A stretch of 64,000 nt of DNA, taken from the NCBI RefSeq assembly GCF_026212465.1, contig NC_080053.1:860038-924037 (forward strand). Direction: 5' to 3'. Both the position numbers and the translations under genes were made by a program. Shown in pieces: positions 35,613-50,526 of the stretch. The DNA is from Amaranthus tricolor. Lineage: Eukaryota; Streptophyta; Magnoliopsida; Caryophyllales; Amaranthaceae. Within the stretch, counting starts at the first letter, position 1. The number at the start of each line of letters is the position of its first letter. The notes beneath the pieces were generated by a model. It was not told where the DNA came from, ran no database searches, and saw nothing but the letters and a program-made list of their open reading frames with translations.

Positions 35613-38600
35613 AGAATGAACAAGGATCAATGATCATTGAAGATGGAACGATGAAGAATGAATAAGGATCAATGATCATTAAAGAATGAACGATTTAGAA
35701 TGAACAAGGATAATTTGTCATTGAAGAATGAACGATGAAGAATGAACAAGGATCAATGATTAATGAACAATGAACGATGAAGAATGAACAAGGATCAATG
35801 AGCATTGAAGAATGAATGATGAAGAATGAACAAGGATCAATGAGCAATGAACAATGAACGATGAAGAATGAACGAGGATCAATGAGCATTGTAGAATGAA
35901 CGATGAAGAATGTACAAGGATCAATGATGAATAATGAATGAACGATGAAAAATGAACAAGGATCAATGATCATTGAAGAATGTACGGTGAAGAATGAATA
36001 TGGATCAATGATCATTAAAGAATGAACGATGATGAATGAACAAGGATCAATGATCATTGAAGAATGAACGATGAAGAATGAACAAGGATGAATGATCAAT
36101 GAACAATGAACGATGAAGAATGAACCAGGATCAATGAGCATTGAAGAATGAACGATTTAGAATGAACAATGATCAATGATCATTGAAGATGGAACGATGA
36201 AGAATGAACAAGGATCAATGATCATTAAAGAATGAACGATTTAGAATGAACAAGGATAATTGATCATTGAAGAATGAACGATGAAGAATGAACAAGGATC
36301 AATGATCAATAATGAATGAACGATGAAGAATGAACAAGGATGAATGATTAATGAACAATGAACGATGAAGAATGAACAAGGATCAAAGAGCATTGAAGAA
36401 TGAACGATGAAGAATGAACAAGGATCAATGATCAATGAACAATGAACGATGAAGAATGAAACAGGATCAATGAGCATTGTAGAATGAACGATGAAGAATG
36501 TACAAGGATCAATGATGAATAATGAATGAACGATGAAGAATGAACAAGGATCAATGATCATTGAAGAATGAACGATGAAGAATGAATATGGTTCAATGAT
36601 CATTAAAGAATGAACGATGAAGAATGAACAAGGATCAATGATCATTGAAAAACGAACGATGAAGAATGAACAAGGATCAATGATCAATGAACAATGAACG
36701 ATGAAGAATGAACCAGGATCAATGAGCATTGAAGAATGAACGATTTAGAATGAACAAGAATCAATGATCATTGAAGATGGAACGATGAAGAATGAACAAG
36801 GATCAATGATCATTGAAGAATGAACGATGATATGGATCAACGATCATTAAAGAATGAACGATGAAGAATGAACAAGGATCACTGATCATTGAAGAATGAA
36901 CGATGAAGAATGAACAAGGATGAATGATCAATGAACAATGAACGATGAAGAATGAACCAGGATCAATGAGCATTGAAGAATGAACGATTTAGAATGAACA
37001 AGGATCAATGATCATTGAAGATTGAACGATGAAGAATGAACAAGGATCAATGATCATTAAAGAATGAGCGATTTAGAATGAACAAGGATAATTTGTCATT
37101 GAAGAATGAACGATGAAGAATGAACAAGGATCAATGATCAATAATGAATGAACGATGAAGAATGAACAAGGATCAATGATTAATGAACAATGAACGATGA
37201 AGAATGAACAAGGATCAATGAGCATTGAAGAATGAACGATGAAGAATGAACAAGGATCAATGATCAATGAACAATGAACGATGAAGAATGAAACAGGATC
37301 AATGAGCATTGTAGAATGAATGATGAAGAATATACAAGGATCAATGATGAATAATGAATGAACGATGAAGAATGAACAAGGATCAATGATCATTGAAGAA
37401 TGAACGATGAAGAATGAATATTGTTCAATGATCATTAAAGAATGAATGATGAAGAATGAACAAGGATCAATGATCATTGAAGAATGAACGATGAAGAATG
37501 AACAAGGATGAATGATCAATGAACAATGAACGATGAAGAATGAACCAGGATCAATGAGCATTGAAGAATGAACGATTTAGAATGAACAAGGATCAATGAT
37601 CATTGAAGATGGAACGATGAAGAATGAACAAGGATCAATGATCATTAAAGAATGAGCGATTTAGAATGAACAAGGATAATTTGTCATTGAAGAATGAACG
37701 ATGAAGAATGAACAAGGATCAATGATCAATAATGAATGAACGATGAAGAATGAACAAGGATCAATGATTAATGAACAATGAACGATGAAGAATGAACAAG
37801 GATCAATGAGCATTGAAGAATGAACGATGAAGAATGAACAAGGATCAATAATCAATGAACAATGAACGATGAAGAATGAAACAGGATCAATGAGCATTGT
37901 AGAATGAACGATGAAGAATATACAAGGATCAATGATGAATAATGAATGAACGATGAAGAATGAAAAAGGATCAATGATCATTGAAGAATGAACGATGAAG
38001 AATGAATATTGTTCAATGATCATTAAAGAATGAATGATGAAGAATGAACAAGGATCAATGATCATTGAAGAATCAACGATGAAGAATGAACAAGGATCAA
38101 TGATCAATGAACAATGAACGATGAAGAATGAACCAGGATCAATGAGCATTGAAGAATGAACGATTTAGAATGAACAAGGATCAATGATCATTGAAGATGG
38201 AACGATGAAGAATGAACAAGGATCAATGATTAATGAACAATAAACGATGAAGAATGAACAAGGATCAATGAGCATTGAAGAATGAATGATGAAGAATGAA
38301 CAAGGATAATGATCAATGAACAATGAACGATGAAGAATGAACGAGGATCAATGAGCATTGTAGAATGAACGATGAAGAGTGTACAAGGATCAATGATGAA
38401 TAATGAATGAACGATGAAGAATGAACAAGGATCAATGATCATTGAAGAATGAACGGTGAAGAATGAATATGGATCAATGATCATTAAAGAATGAACGATG
38501 ATGAATGAACAAGGATCAATGATCATTGAAGAATGAACGATGAAGAATGAACAAGGATGAATGATCAATGAACAATGAACGATGAAGAATGAACCAGGAT

Positions 38601-39265
38601 CAATGAGCATTGAAGAATGAACGATTTAGAATGAACAAGGATCAATGATCATTGAAGATGGAACGATGAAGAATGAATAAGGATCAATGATCATTAAAGA
38701 ATGAACGATTTAGAATGAACAAGGATAATTTATCATTGACGAATGAACGATGAAGAATGAACCAGGATCAATGAACAATAATGAATGAACGATGAAGAAT
38801 GAACAAGGATCAATGATTAATGAACAATGAACGATGAAGAATGAACAAGGATCAATGAGCATTGAAGAATGAACGATGAAGAATGAACAAGGATCAATGA
38901 TCAATGAAGAATGAACGATGAAGAATGAACAAGGATCAATGATCAATGAACAATGAACGATGAAGAACGAACCAGGATCAATGAGCATTGAAGAATGAAC
39001 GATTTAGAATGAACAAGAATCAATGATCATTGAAGATGGAACGATGAAGAATGAACAAGGATCAATGATCATTGATGAATGAACGATGAAGAATGAACAA
39101 GGATGAATGATCAATGAACAATGAACGATGAAGAATGAACCAGGATCAATGAGCATTGAAGAATGAACGATTTAGAATGAACAAGGATGAATGATCATTG
39201 ACGATGGAACGATGAAGAATGAACAAGGATCAATGATCTTTGAAGAATGAACGATGAAGAATGAA
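35613..39265 (+). repeat. Satellite segmental duplication, copy B (offset 3,981 bp)
   Basis: Second copy of 31632-35284. The two copies are separated by 328 bp (35285-35612). That spacer itself resembles part of the copied unit, because it carries the gagtgtac variant near 35320, also found near 34395 and 38376. Confidence 0.9.
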
Positions 39266-40472
39266 TATGGATCAATGATCATTAAAGAATGAACGATGAA
39301 GAATGAACAAGGATCAATGATCATTGAAGAATGAACGATGAAGAATGAACAAGGATGAATGATTAATGAACAATGAACGATGAAGAATGAACCAGGATCA
39401 ATGAGCATTGAAGAATGAACGATTTAGAATGAACAAGGATCAATGATCATTGAAGATGGAACGATGAAGAATGAACAAGGATCAATGATCTTTGAAGAAT
39501 GAACGATGAAGAATGAATATGGATCAATGATCATTAAAGAATGAACGATGAAGAATGAACAAGGATCAATGATCATTGAAGAATGAACGATGAAGAATGA
39601 ACAAGGATGAATGATCAATGAACAATGAACGATGAAGAATGAACCAGGATCAATGAGCATTGAAGAATGAACGATTTAGAATGAACAAGGATCAATGATC
39701 ATTGAAGATGGAACGATGAAGAATGAATAAGGATCAATGATCATTAAAGAATGAACGATTTAGAATGAACAAGGATAATTTGTCATTGAAGAATGAACGA
39801 TGAAGAATGAACAAGGATCAATGATTAATGAACAATGAACGATGAAGAATGAACAAGGATCAATGAGCATTGAAGAATGAATGATGAAGAATGAACAAGG
39901 ATCAATGATCAATGAACAATGAACGATGAAGAATGAACGAGGATCAATGAGCATTGTAGAATGAACGATGAAGAATGTACAAGGATCAATGATGAATAAT
40001 GAATGAACGATGAAGAATGAACAAGGATCAATGATCATTGAAGAATGTACGGTGAAGAATGAATATGGATCAATGATCATTAAAGAATGAACGATGATGA
40101 ATGAACAAGGATCAATGATCATTGAAGAATGAACGATGAAGAATGAACAAGGATGAATGATCAATGAACAATGAACGATGAAGAATGAACCAGGATCAAT
40201 GAGCATTGAAGAATGAACGATTTAGAATGAACAATGATCAATGATCATTGAAGATGGAACGATGAAGAATGAACAAGGATCAATGATCATTAAAGAATGA
40301 ACGATTTAGAATGAACAAGGATAATTGATCATTGAAGAATGAACGATGAAGAATGAACAAGGATCAATGATCAATAATGAATGAACGATGAAGAATGAAC
40401 AAGGATCAATGATTAATGAACAATGAACGATGAAGAATGAACAAGGATCAAAGAGCATTGAAGAATGAACGA

Positions 40473-41816
40473 TGAAGAATGAACAAGGATCAATGATCAA
40501 TGAACAATGAACGATGAAGAATGAAACAGGATCAATGAGCATTGTAGAATGAACGATGAAGAATGTACAAGGATCAATGATGAATAATGAATGAACGATG
40601 AAGAATGAACAAGGATCAATGATCATTGAAGAATGAACGATGAAGAATGAATATGGTTCAATGATCATTAAAGAATGAATGATGAAGAATGAACAAGGAT
40701 CAATGATCATTGAAGAACGAACGATGAAGAATGAACAAGGATCAATGATCAATGAACAATGAACGATGAAGAATGAACCAGGATCAATGAGCATTGAAGA
40801 ATGAACGATTTAGAATGAACAAGAATCAATGATCATTGAAGATGGAACGATGAAGAATGAACAAGGATCAATGATCATTGAAGAATGAACGATGAAGAAT
40901 GAATATGGATCAATGATCATTAAAGAATGAACGATGAAGAATGAACAAGGATCAATGATCATTGAAGAATGAACGATGAAGAATGAACAAGGATGAATGA
41001 TCAATGAACAATGAACGATGAAGAATGAACCAGGATCAATAAGCATTGAAGAATGAACGATTTAGAATGAACAAGGATCAATGATCATTGAAGATGGAAC
41101 GATGAAGAATGAACAAGGATCAATGATCATTAAAGAATGAGCGATTTAGAATGAACAAGGATAATTTGTCATTGAAGAATGAACGATGAAGAATGAACAA
41201 GGATCAATGATCAATAATGAATGAACGATGAAGAATGAACAAGGATCAATGATTAATGAACAATGAACGATGAAGAATGAACAAGGATCAATGAGCATTG
41301 AAGAATGAACGATGAAGAATGAACAAGGATCAATGATCAATGAACAATGAACGATGAAGAATGAAACAGGATCAATGAGCATTGTAGAATGAACGATGAA
41401 GAATATACAAGGATCAATGATGAATAATGAATGAACGATGAAGAATGAACAAGGATCAATGATCATTGAAGAATGAACGATGAAGAATGAATATTGTTCA
41501 ATGATCATTAAAGAATGAATGATGAAGAATGAACAAGGATCAATGATCATTGAAGAATGAACGATGAAGAATGAACAAGGATCAATGATCAATGAACAAT
41601 GAACGATGAAGAATGAACCAGGATCAATGAGCATTGAAGAATGAACGATTTAGAATGAACAAGGATCAATGATCATTGAAGATGGAACGATGAAGAATGA
41701 ACAAGGATCAATGATCATTGAAGAATGAACGATGAAGAATGAATATGGATCAATGATCATTATAGAATGAACGATGAAGAATGAACAAGGATCAATGATC
41801 ATTGAAGAATGAACGA
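40473..41816 (+). repeat. 1,344-bp tandem duplication, copy A (32 units)
   Basis: Exactly 32 units of 42 bp. The next 1,344 bp (41817-43160) repeat the same variant order, including the rare tattgttcaatg and aataagcattg forms. The join at about 41816/41817 lies within the monomer array, as expected for unequal crossover. Ends are accurate to within about one unit. Confidence 0.85.
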
Positions 41817-43160
41817 TGAAGAATGAACAAGGATCAATGATCAATGAACAATGAACGATGAAGAATGAAACAGGATCAATGAGCATTGTAGAATGAACGA
41901 TGAAGAATGTACAAGGATCAATGATGAATAATGAATGAACGATGAAGAATGAACAAGGATCAATGATCATTGAAGAATGAACGATGAAGAATGAATATGG
42001 TTCAATGATCATTAAAGAATGAATGATGAAGAATGAACAAGGATCAATGATCATTGAAGAACGAACGATGAAGAATGAACAAGGATCAATGATCAATGAA
42101 CAATGAACGATGAAGAATGAACCAGGATCAATGAGCATTGAAGAATGAACGATTTAGAATGAACAAGAATCAATGATCATTGAAGATGGAACGATGAAGA
42201 ATGAACAAGGATCAATGATCATTGAAGAATGAACGATGAAGAATGAATATGGATCAATGATCATTAAAGAATGAACGATGAAGAATGAACAAGGATCAAT
42301 GATCATTGAAGAATGAACGATGAAGAATGAACAAGGATGAATGATCAATGAACAATGAACGATGAAGAATGAACCAGGATCAATAAGCATTGAAGAATGA
42401 ACGATTTAGAATGAACAAGGATCAATGATCATTGAAGATGGAACGATGAAGAATGAACAAGGATCAATGATCATTAAAGAATGAGCGATTTAGAATGAAC
42501 AAGGATAATTTGTCATTGAAGAATGAACGATGAAGAATGAACAAGGATCAATGATCAATAATGAATGAACGATGAAGAATGAACAAGGATCAATGATTAA
42601 TGAACAATGAACGATGAAGAATGAACAAGGATCAATGAGCATTGAAGAATGAACGATGAAGAATGAACAAGGATCAATGATCAATGAACAATGAACGATG
42701 AAGAATGAAACAGGATCAATGAGCATTGTAGAATGAACGATGAAGAATATACAAGGATCAATGATGAATAATGAATGAACGATGAAGAATGAACAAGGAT
42801 CAATGATCATTGAAGAATGAACGATGAAGAATGAATATTGTTCAATGATCATTAAAGAATGAATGATGAAGAATGAACAAGGATCAATGATCATTGAAGA
42901 ATGAACGATGAAGAATGAACAAGGATCAATGATCAATGAACAATGAACGATGAAGAATGAACCAGGATCAATGAGCATTGAAGAATGAACGATTTAGAAT
43001 GAACAAGGATCAATGATCATTGAAGATGGAACGATGAAGAATGAACAAGGATCAATGATCATTGAAGAATGAACGATGAAGAATGAATATGGATCAATGA
43101 TCATTATAGAATGAACGATGAAGAATGAACAAGGATCAATGATCATTGAAGAATGAACGA
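41817..43160 (+). repeat. 1,344-bp tandem duplication, copy B (32 units)
   Basis: Second copy of 40473-41816. The rare cattatagaatg variant at about 41757 recurs 1,344 bp later at about 43101. Confidence 0.85.
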
Positions 43161-43868
43161 TGAAGAATGAACAAGGATCAATGATCAATGAACAATGAAC
43201 GATGAAGAATGAACCAGGATCAATGAGCATTGAAGAATGAACGATTTAGAATGAACAAGGATCAATGATCATTGAAGATGGAACGATGAAGAATGAACAA
43301 GGATGAATGATTAATGAACAATAAACGATGAAGAATGAACAAGGATCAATGAGCATTGAAGAATGAATAATGAAGAATGAACAAGGATCAATGATCAATG
43401 AACAATGAAGGATGAAGAATGAACGAGGATCAATGAGCATTGTAGAATGAACGATGAAGAATGTACAAGGATCAATGATGAATAATGAATGAACGATGAA
43501 GAATGAACAAGGATCAATGATCATTGAAGAATGAACGATGAAGAATGAATATGGATCAATGATCATTAAAGAATGAACGATGAAGAATGAACAAGGATCA
43601 ATGATCATTGAAGAATGAACGATGGAGAATGAACAATGATCAATGATCAATGAACAATGAACGATGAAGAATGAACCAGGATCAATGAGCATTGAAGAAT
43701 GAAGGATTTAGAATGAACAAGAATCAATGATCATTGAAGATGGAACGATGAAGAATGAACAAGGATCAATGATCATTGAAGAATGAACGATGAAGAATGA
43801 ATATGGATCAATGATCATTAAAGAATGAACGATGAAGAATGAACAAGGATCAATGATCATTGAAGAAT

Positions 43869-46800
43869 GAACGATGAAGAATGAACAAGGATGAATGATC
43901 AATGAACAATGAACGATGAAGAATGAACCAGGATCAATGAGCATTAAAGAATGAACGATTTAGAATGAACAAGGATCAATGATCAATGAACAATGAACGA
44001 TGAAGAATGAACGAGGATCAATGAGCATTGTAGAATGAACGATGAAGAATGTACAAGGATCAATGATGAATAATGAATGAACGATGAAGAATGAACAAGG
44101 ATCAATGATCATTGAAGAATGAACGATGAAGAATGAATATGGATCAATGATCATTAAAGAATGAACGATGAAGAATGAACAAGGATCAATGATCATTGAA
44201 GAATGAACGATGAAGAATGAACAAGGATCAATGATCAATGAACAATGAACGATGAAGAATGAACCAGGATCAATGAGCATTGAAGAATGAACGAATTAGA
44301 ATGAACAAGGATCAATGATCATTGAAGATGGAACGAAGAAGAATGAACAAGGATCAATGATTAATGAACAATAAACGATGAAGAATGAACAAGGATCAAT
44401 GAGCATTGAAGAATGAATGATGAAGAATGAACAAGGATAATGATCAATGAACAATGAACGATGAAGAATAAACGAGGATCAATGAGCATTGTAGAATGAA
44501 CGATGAAGAATGTACAAGGATCAATGATGAATAATGAATGAACGATGAAGAATGAACAAGGATCAATGATCATTGAAGAATGAACGGTGAAGAATGAATA
44601 TGGATCAATGATCATTAAAGAATGAACGATGATGAATGAACAAGGATCAATGATCATTGAAGAATGAACGATGAAGAATGAACAAGGATGAATGATCAAT
44701 GAACAATGAACGATGAAGAATGAACTAGGATCAATGAGCATTGAAGAATGAACGATTTAGAATGAACAAGGATCAATGATCATTGAAGATGGAACGATGA
44801 AGAATGAATAAGGATCAATGATCATTAAAGAATGAACGATTTAGAATGAACAAGGATAATTGATCATTGAAGAATGAACGATGAAGAATGAACCAGGATC
44901 AATGAACAATAATGAATGAACGATGAAGAATGAACAAGGATCAATGATTAATGAACAATGAACGATGAAGAATGAACAAGGATCAATGAGCATTGAAGAA
45001 TGAACGATGAAGAATGAACAAGGATCAATGATCAATGAAGAATGAACGATGAAGAATGAACAAGGATCAATGATCAATGAACAATGAACGATGAAGAACG
45101 AACCAGGATCAATGAGCATTGAAGAATGAACGATTTAGAATGAACAAGAATCAATGATCATTGAAGATGGAACGATGAAGAATGAACAAGGATCAATGAT
45201 CTTTGAAGAATGAACGATGAAGAATGAATATGGATCAATGATCATTAAAGAATGAACGATGAAGAATGAACAAGGATCAATGATCATTGAAGAATGAACG
45301 ATGAAGAATGAACAAGGATGAATGATCAATGAACAATGAACGATGAAGAATGAACCAGGATCAATGAGCATTGAAGAATGAACGATTTAGAATGAACAAT
45401 GATCAATGATCATTGAAGATGGAACGATGAAGAATGAACAAGGATCAATGATCATTAAAGAATGAACGATTTAGAATGAACAAGGATAATTGATCATTGA
45501 AGAATGAACGATGAAGAATGAACAAGGATCAATGATCAATAATGAATGAACGATGAAGAATGAACAAGGATCAATGATTAATGAACAATGAACGATGAAG
45601 AATGAACAAGGATCAAAGAGCATTGAAGAATGAACGATGAAGAATGAACAAGGATCAATGATCAATGAACAATGAACGATGAAGAATGAAACAGGATCAA
45701 TGAGCATTGTAGAATGAACGATGAAGAATGTACAAGGATCAATGATGAATAATGAATGAACGATGAAGAATGAACAAGGATCAATGATCATTGAAGAATG
45801 AACGATGAAGAATGAATATGGTTCAATGATCATTAAAGAATGAACGATGAAGAATGAACAAGGATCAATGATCATTGAAGAATGAACGATGAAGAATGAA
45901 GAAGGATCAATGATCAATGAACAATGAACGATGAAGAATGAACCAGGATCAATGAGCATTGAAGAATGAACGATTTAGAATGAACAAGGATCAATGATCA
46001 TTGAAGATGGAACGATGAAGAATGAACAAGGATCAATGATTAATGAACAATAAACGATGAAGAATGAACAAGGATCAATGAGCATTGAAGAATGAATGAT
46101 GAAGAATGAACAAGGATCAATGATCAATGAACAATGAAGGATGAAGAATGAACGAGGATCAATGAGCATTGTAGAATGAACGATGAAGAATGTACAAGGA
46201 TCAATGATGAATAATGAATGAACGATGAAGAATGAACAAGGATCAATGATCATTGAAGAATGAACGATGAAGAATGAATATGGATCAATGATCATTAAAG
46301 AATGAACGATGAAGAATGAACAAGGATCAATGATCATTGAAGAATGAACGATGAAGAATGAACACGGATCAATGATCAATGAACAATGAACGATGAAGAA
46401 TGTACCAGGATCAATGAGCATTGAAGAATAAACGATTTAGAATGAACAAGAATCAATGATCATTGAAGATGGAACGATGAAGAATGAACAAGGATCAATG
46501 ATCATTGAAGAATGAACGATGAAGAATGAATATGGATCAATGATCATTAAAGAATGAACGATGAAGAATGAACAAGGATCAATGATCATTGAAGAATGAA
46601 CGATGAAGAATGAACAAGGATGAATGATCAATGAACAATGAACGATGAAGAATGAAGCAGGATCAATGAGCATTGAAGAATGAACGATTTAGAATGAACA
46701 AGGATCAATGATCATTGAAGATGGAACGATGAAGAATGAACAAGGATCAATGATCATTAAAGAATGAACGATTTAGAATGAACAAGGATAATTTGTCATT

Positions 46801-47185
46801 GAAGAATGAACGATGAAGAATGAACAAGGATCAATGATCAATAATGAATGAACGATGAAGAATGAACAAGGATCAATGATTAATGAACAATGAACGATGA
46901 AGAATGAACAAGGATCAATGAGCATTGAAGAATGAACGATGAAGAATGAACAAGGATCAATGATCAATGAACAATGAACGATGAAGAATGAAACAGGATC
47001 AATGAGCATTGTAGAATGAACGATGAAGAATATACAAGGATCAATGATGAATAATGAATGAACGATGAAGGATGAACAAGGATCAATGATCATTGAAGAA
47101 TGAACGATGAAGAATGAATATGGTTCAATGATCATTAAAGAATGAACGATGAAGAATGAACAAGGATCAATGATCATTGAAGAAC
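43869..47185 (+). repeat. 3,317-bp tandem duplication, copy A
   Basis: One period of 3,317 bp (79 units minus one base). Diagnostic variants such as gaacgaagaag (44336), gaactagg (44724), gaagaagg (45899), gaacacgg (46364) and tgtaccagg (46402) all recur 3,317 bp to the right. Identity with the second copy extends from 43869 to 47209. The first differences lie at 43868/47185 on the left and 47210/50527 on the right. Confidence 0.92.
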
Positions 47186-50100
47186 GAACGATGAAGAATG
47201 AACAAGGATGAATGATCAATGAACAATGAACGATGAAGAATGAACCAGGATCAATGAGCATTAAAGAATGAACGATTTAGAATGAACAAGGATCAATGAT
47301 CAATGAACAATGAACGATGAAGAATGAACGAGGATCAATGAGCATTGTAGAATGAACGATGAAGAATGTACAAGGATCAATGATGAATAATGAATGAACG
47401 ATGAAGAATGAACAAGGATCAATGATCATTGAAGAATGAACGATGAAGAATGAATATGGATCAATGATCATTAAAGAATGAACGATGAAGAATGAACAAG
47501 GATCAATGATCATTGAAGAATGAACGATGAAGAATGAACAAGGATCAATGATCAATGAACAATGAACGATGAAGAATGAACCAGGATCAATGAGCATTGA
47601 AGAATGAACGAATTAGAATGAACAAGGATCAATGATCATTGAAGATGGAACGAAGAAGAATGAACAAGGATCAATGATTAATGAACAATAAACGATGAAG
47701 AATGAACAAGGATCAATGAGCATTGAAGAATGAATGATGAAGAATGAACAAGGATAATGATCAATGAACAATGAACGATGAAGAATAAACGAGGATCAAT
47801 GAGCATTGTAGAATGAACGATGAAGAATGTACAAGGATCAATGATGAATAATGAATGAACGATGAAGAATGAACAAGGATCAATGATCATTGAAGAATGA
47901 ACGGTGAAGAATGAATATGGATCAATGATCATTAAAGAATGAACGATGATGAATGAACAAGGATCAATGATCATTGAAGAATGAACGATGAAGAATGAAC
48001 AAGGATGAATGATCAATGAACAATGAACGATGAAGAATGAACTAGGATCAATGAGCATTGAAGAATGAACGATTTAGAATGAACAAGGATCAATGATCAT
48101 TGAAGATGGAACGATGAAGAATGAATAAGGATCAATGATCATTAAAGAATGAACGATTTAGAATGAACAAGGATAATTGATCATTGAAGAATGAACGATG
48201 AAGAATGAACCAGGATCAATGAACAATAATGAATGAACGATGAAGAATGAACAAGGATCAATGATTAATGAACAATGAACGATGAAGAATGAACAAGGAT
48301 CAATGAGCATTGAAGAATGAACGATGAAGAATGAACAAGGATCAATGATCAATGAAGAATGAACGATGAAGAATGAACAAGGATCAATGATCAATGAACA
48401 ATGAACGATGAAGAACGAACCAGGATCAATGAGCATTGAAGAATGAACGATTTAGAATGAACAAGAATCAATGATCATTGAAGATGGAACGATGAAGAAT
48501 GAACAAGGATCAATGATCTTTGAAGAATGAACGATGAAGAATGAATATGGATCAATGATCATTAAAGAATGAACGATGAAGAATGAACAAGGATCAATGA
48601 TCATTGAAGAATGAACGATGAAGAATGAACAAGGATGAATGATCAATGAACAATGAACGATGAAGAATGAACCAGGATCAATGAGCATTGAAGAATGAAC
48701 GATTTAGAATGAACAATGATCAATGATCATTGAAGATGGAACGATGAAGAATGAACAAGGATCAATGATCATTAAAGAATGAACGATTTAGAATGAACAA
48801 GGATAATTGATCATTGAAGAATGAACGATGAAGAATGAACAAGGATCAATGATCAATAATGAATGAACGATGAAGAATGAACAAGGATCAATGATTAATG
48901 AACAATGAACGATGAAGAATGAACAAGGATCAAAGAGCATTGAAGAATGAACGATGAAGAATGAACAAGGATCAATGATCAATGAACAATGAACGATGAA
49001 GAATGAAACAGGATCAATGAGCATTGTAGAATGAACGATGAAGAATGTACAAGGATCAATGATGAATAATGAATGAACGATGAAGAATGAACAAGGATCA
49101 ATGATCATTGAAGAATGAACGATGAAGAATGAATATGGTTCAATGATCATTAAAGAATGAACGATGAAGAATGAACAAGGATCAATGATCATTGAAGAAT
49201 GAACGATGAAGAATGAAGAAGGATCAATGATCAATGAACAATGAACGATGAAGAATGAACCAGGATCAATGAGCATTGAAGAATGAACGATTTAGAATGA
49301 ACAAGGATCAATGATCATTGAAGATGGAACGATGAAGAATGAACAAGGATCAATGATTAATGAACAATAAACGATGAAGAATGAACAAGGATCAATGAGC
49401 ATTGAAGAATGAATGATGAAGAATGAACAAGGATCAATGATCAATGAACAATGAAGGATGAAGAATGAACGAGGATCAATGAGCATTGTAGAATGAACGA
49501 TGAAGAATGTACAAGGATCAATGATGAATAATGAATGAACGATGAAGAATGAACAAGGATCAATGATCATTGAAGAATGAACGATGAAGAATGAATATGG
49601 ATCAATGATCATTAAAGAATGAACGATGAAGAATGAACAAGGATCAATGATCATTGAAGAATGAACGATGAAGAATGAACACGGATCAATGATCAATGAA
49701 CAATGAACGATGAAGAATGTACCAGGATCAATGAGCATTGAAGAATAAACGATTTAGAATGAACAAGAATCAATGATCATTGAAGATGGAACGATGAAGA
49801 ATGAACAAGGATCAATGATCATTGAAGAATGAACGATGAAGAATGAATATGGATCAATGATCATTAAAGAATGAACGATGAAGAATGAACAAGGATCAAT
49901 GATCATTGAAGAATGAACGATGAAGAATGAACAAGGATGAATGATCAATGAACAATGAACGATGAAGAATGAAGCAGGATCAATGAGCATTGAAGAATGA
50001 ACGATTTAGAATGAACAAGGATCAATGATCATTGAAGATGGAACGATGAAGAATGAACAAGGATCAATGATCATTAAAGAATGAACGATTTAGAATGAAC

Positions 50101-50526
50101 AAGGATAATTTGTCATTGAAGAATGAACGATGAAGAATGAACAAGGATCAATGATCAATAATGAATGAACGATGAAGAATGAACAAGGATCAATGATTAA
50201 TGAACAATGAACGATGAAGAATGAACAAGGATCAATGAGCATTGAAGAATGAACGATGAAGAATGAACAAGGATCAATGATCAATGAACAATGAACGATG
50301 AAGAATGAAACAGGATCAATGAGCATTGTAGAATGAACGATGAAGAATATACAAGGATCAATGATGAATAATGAATGAACGATGAAGGATGAACAAGGAT
50401 CAATGATCATTGAAGAATGAACGATGAAGAATGAATATGGTTCAATGATCATTAAAGAATGAACGATGAAGAATGAACAAGGATCAATGATCATTGAAGA
50501 ACGAACGATGAAGAATGAACAAGGAT
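47186..50526 (+). repeat. 3,317-bp tandem duplication, copy B
   Basis: Directly adjacent second copy of 43869-47209, with no internal mismatch noticed. A perfect tandem of this size is either a very recent unequal exchange or an assembly duplication. Confidence 0.92.
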
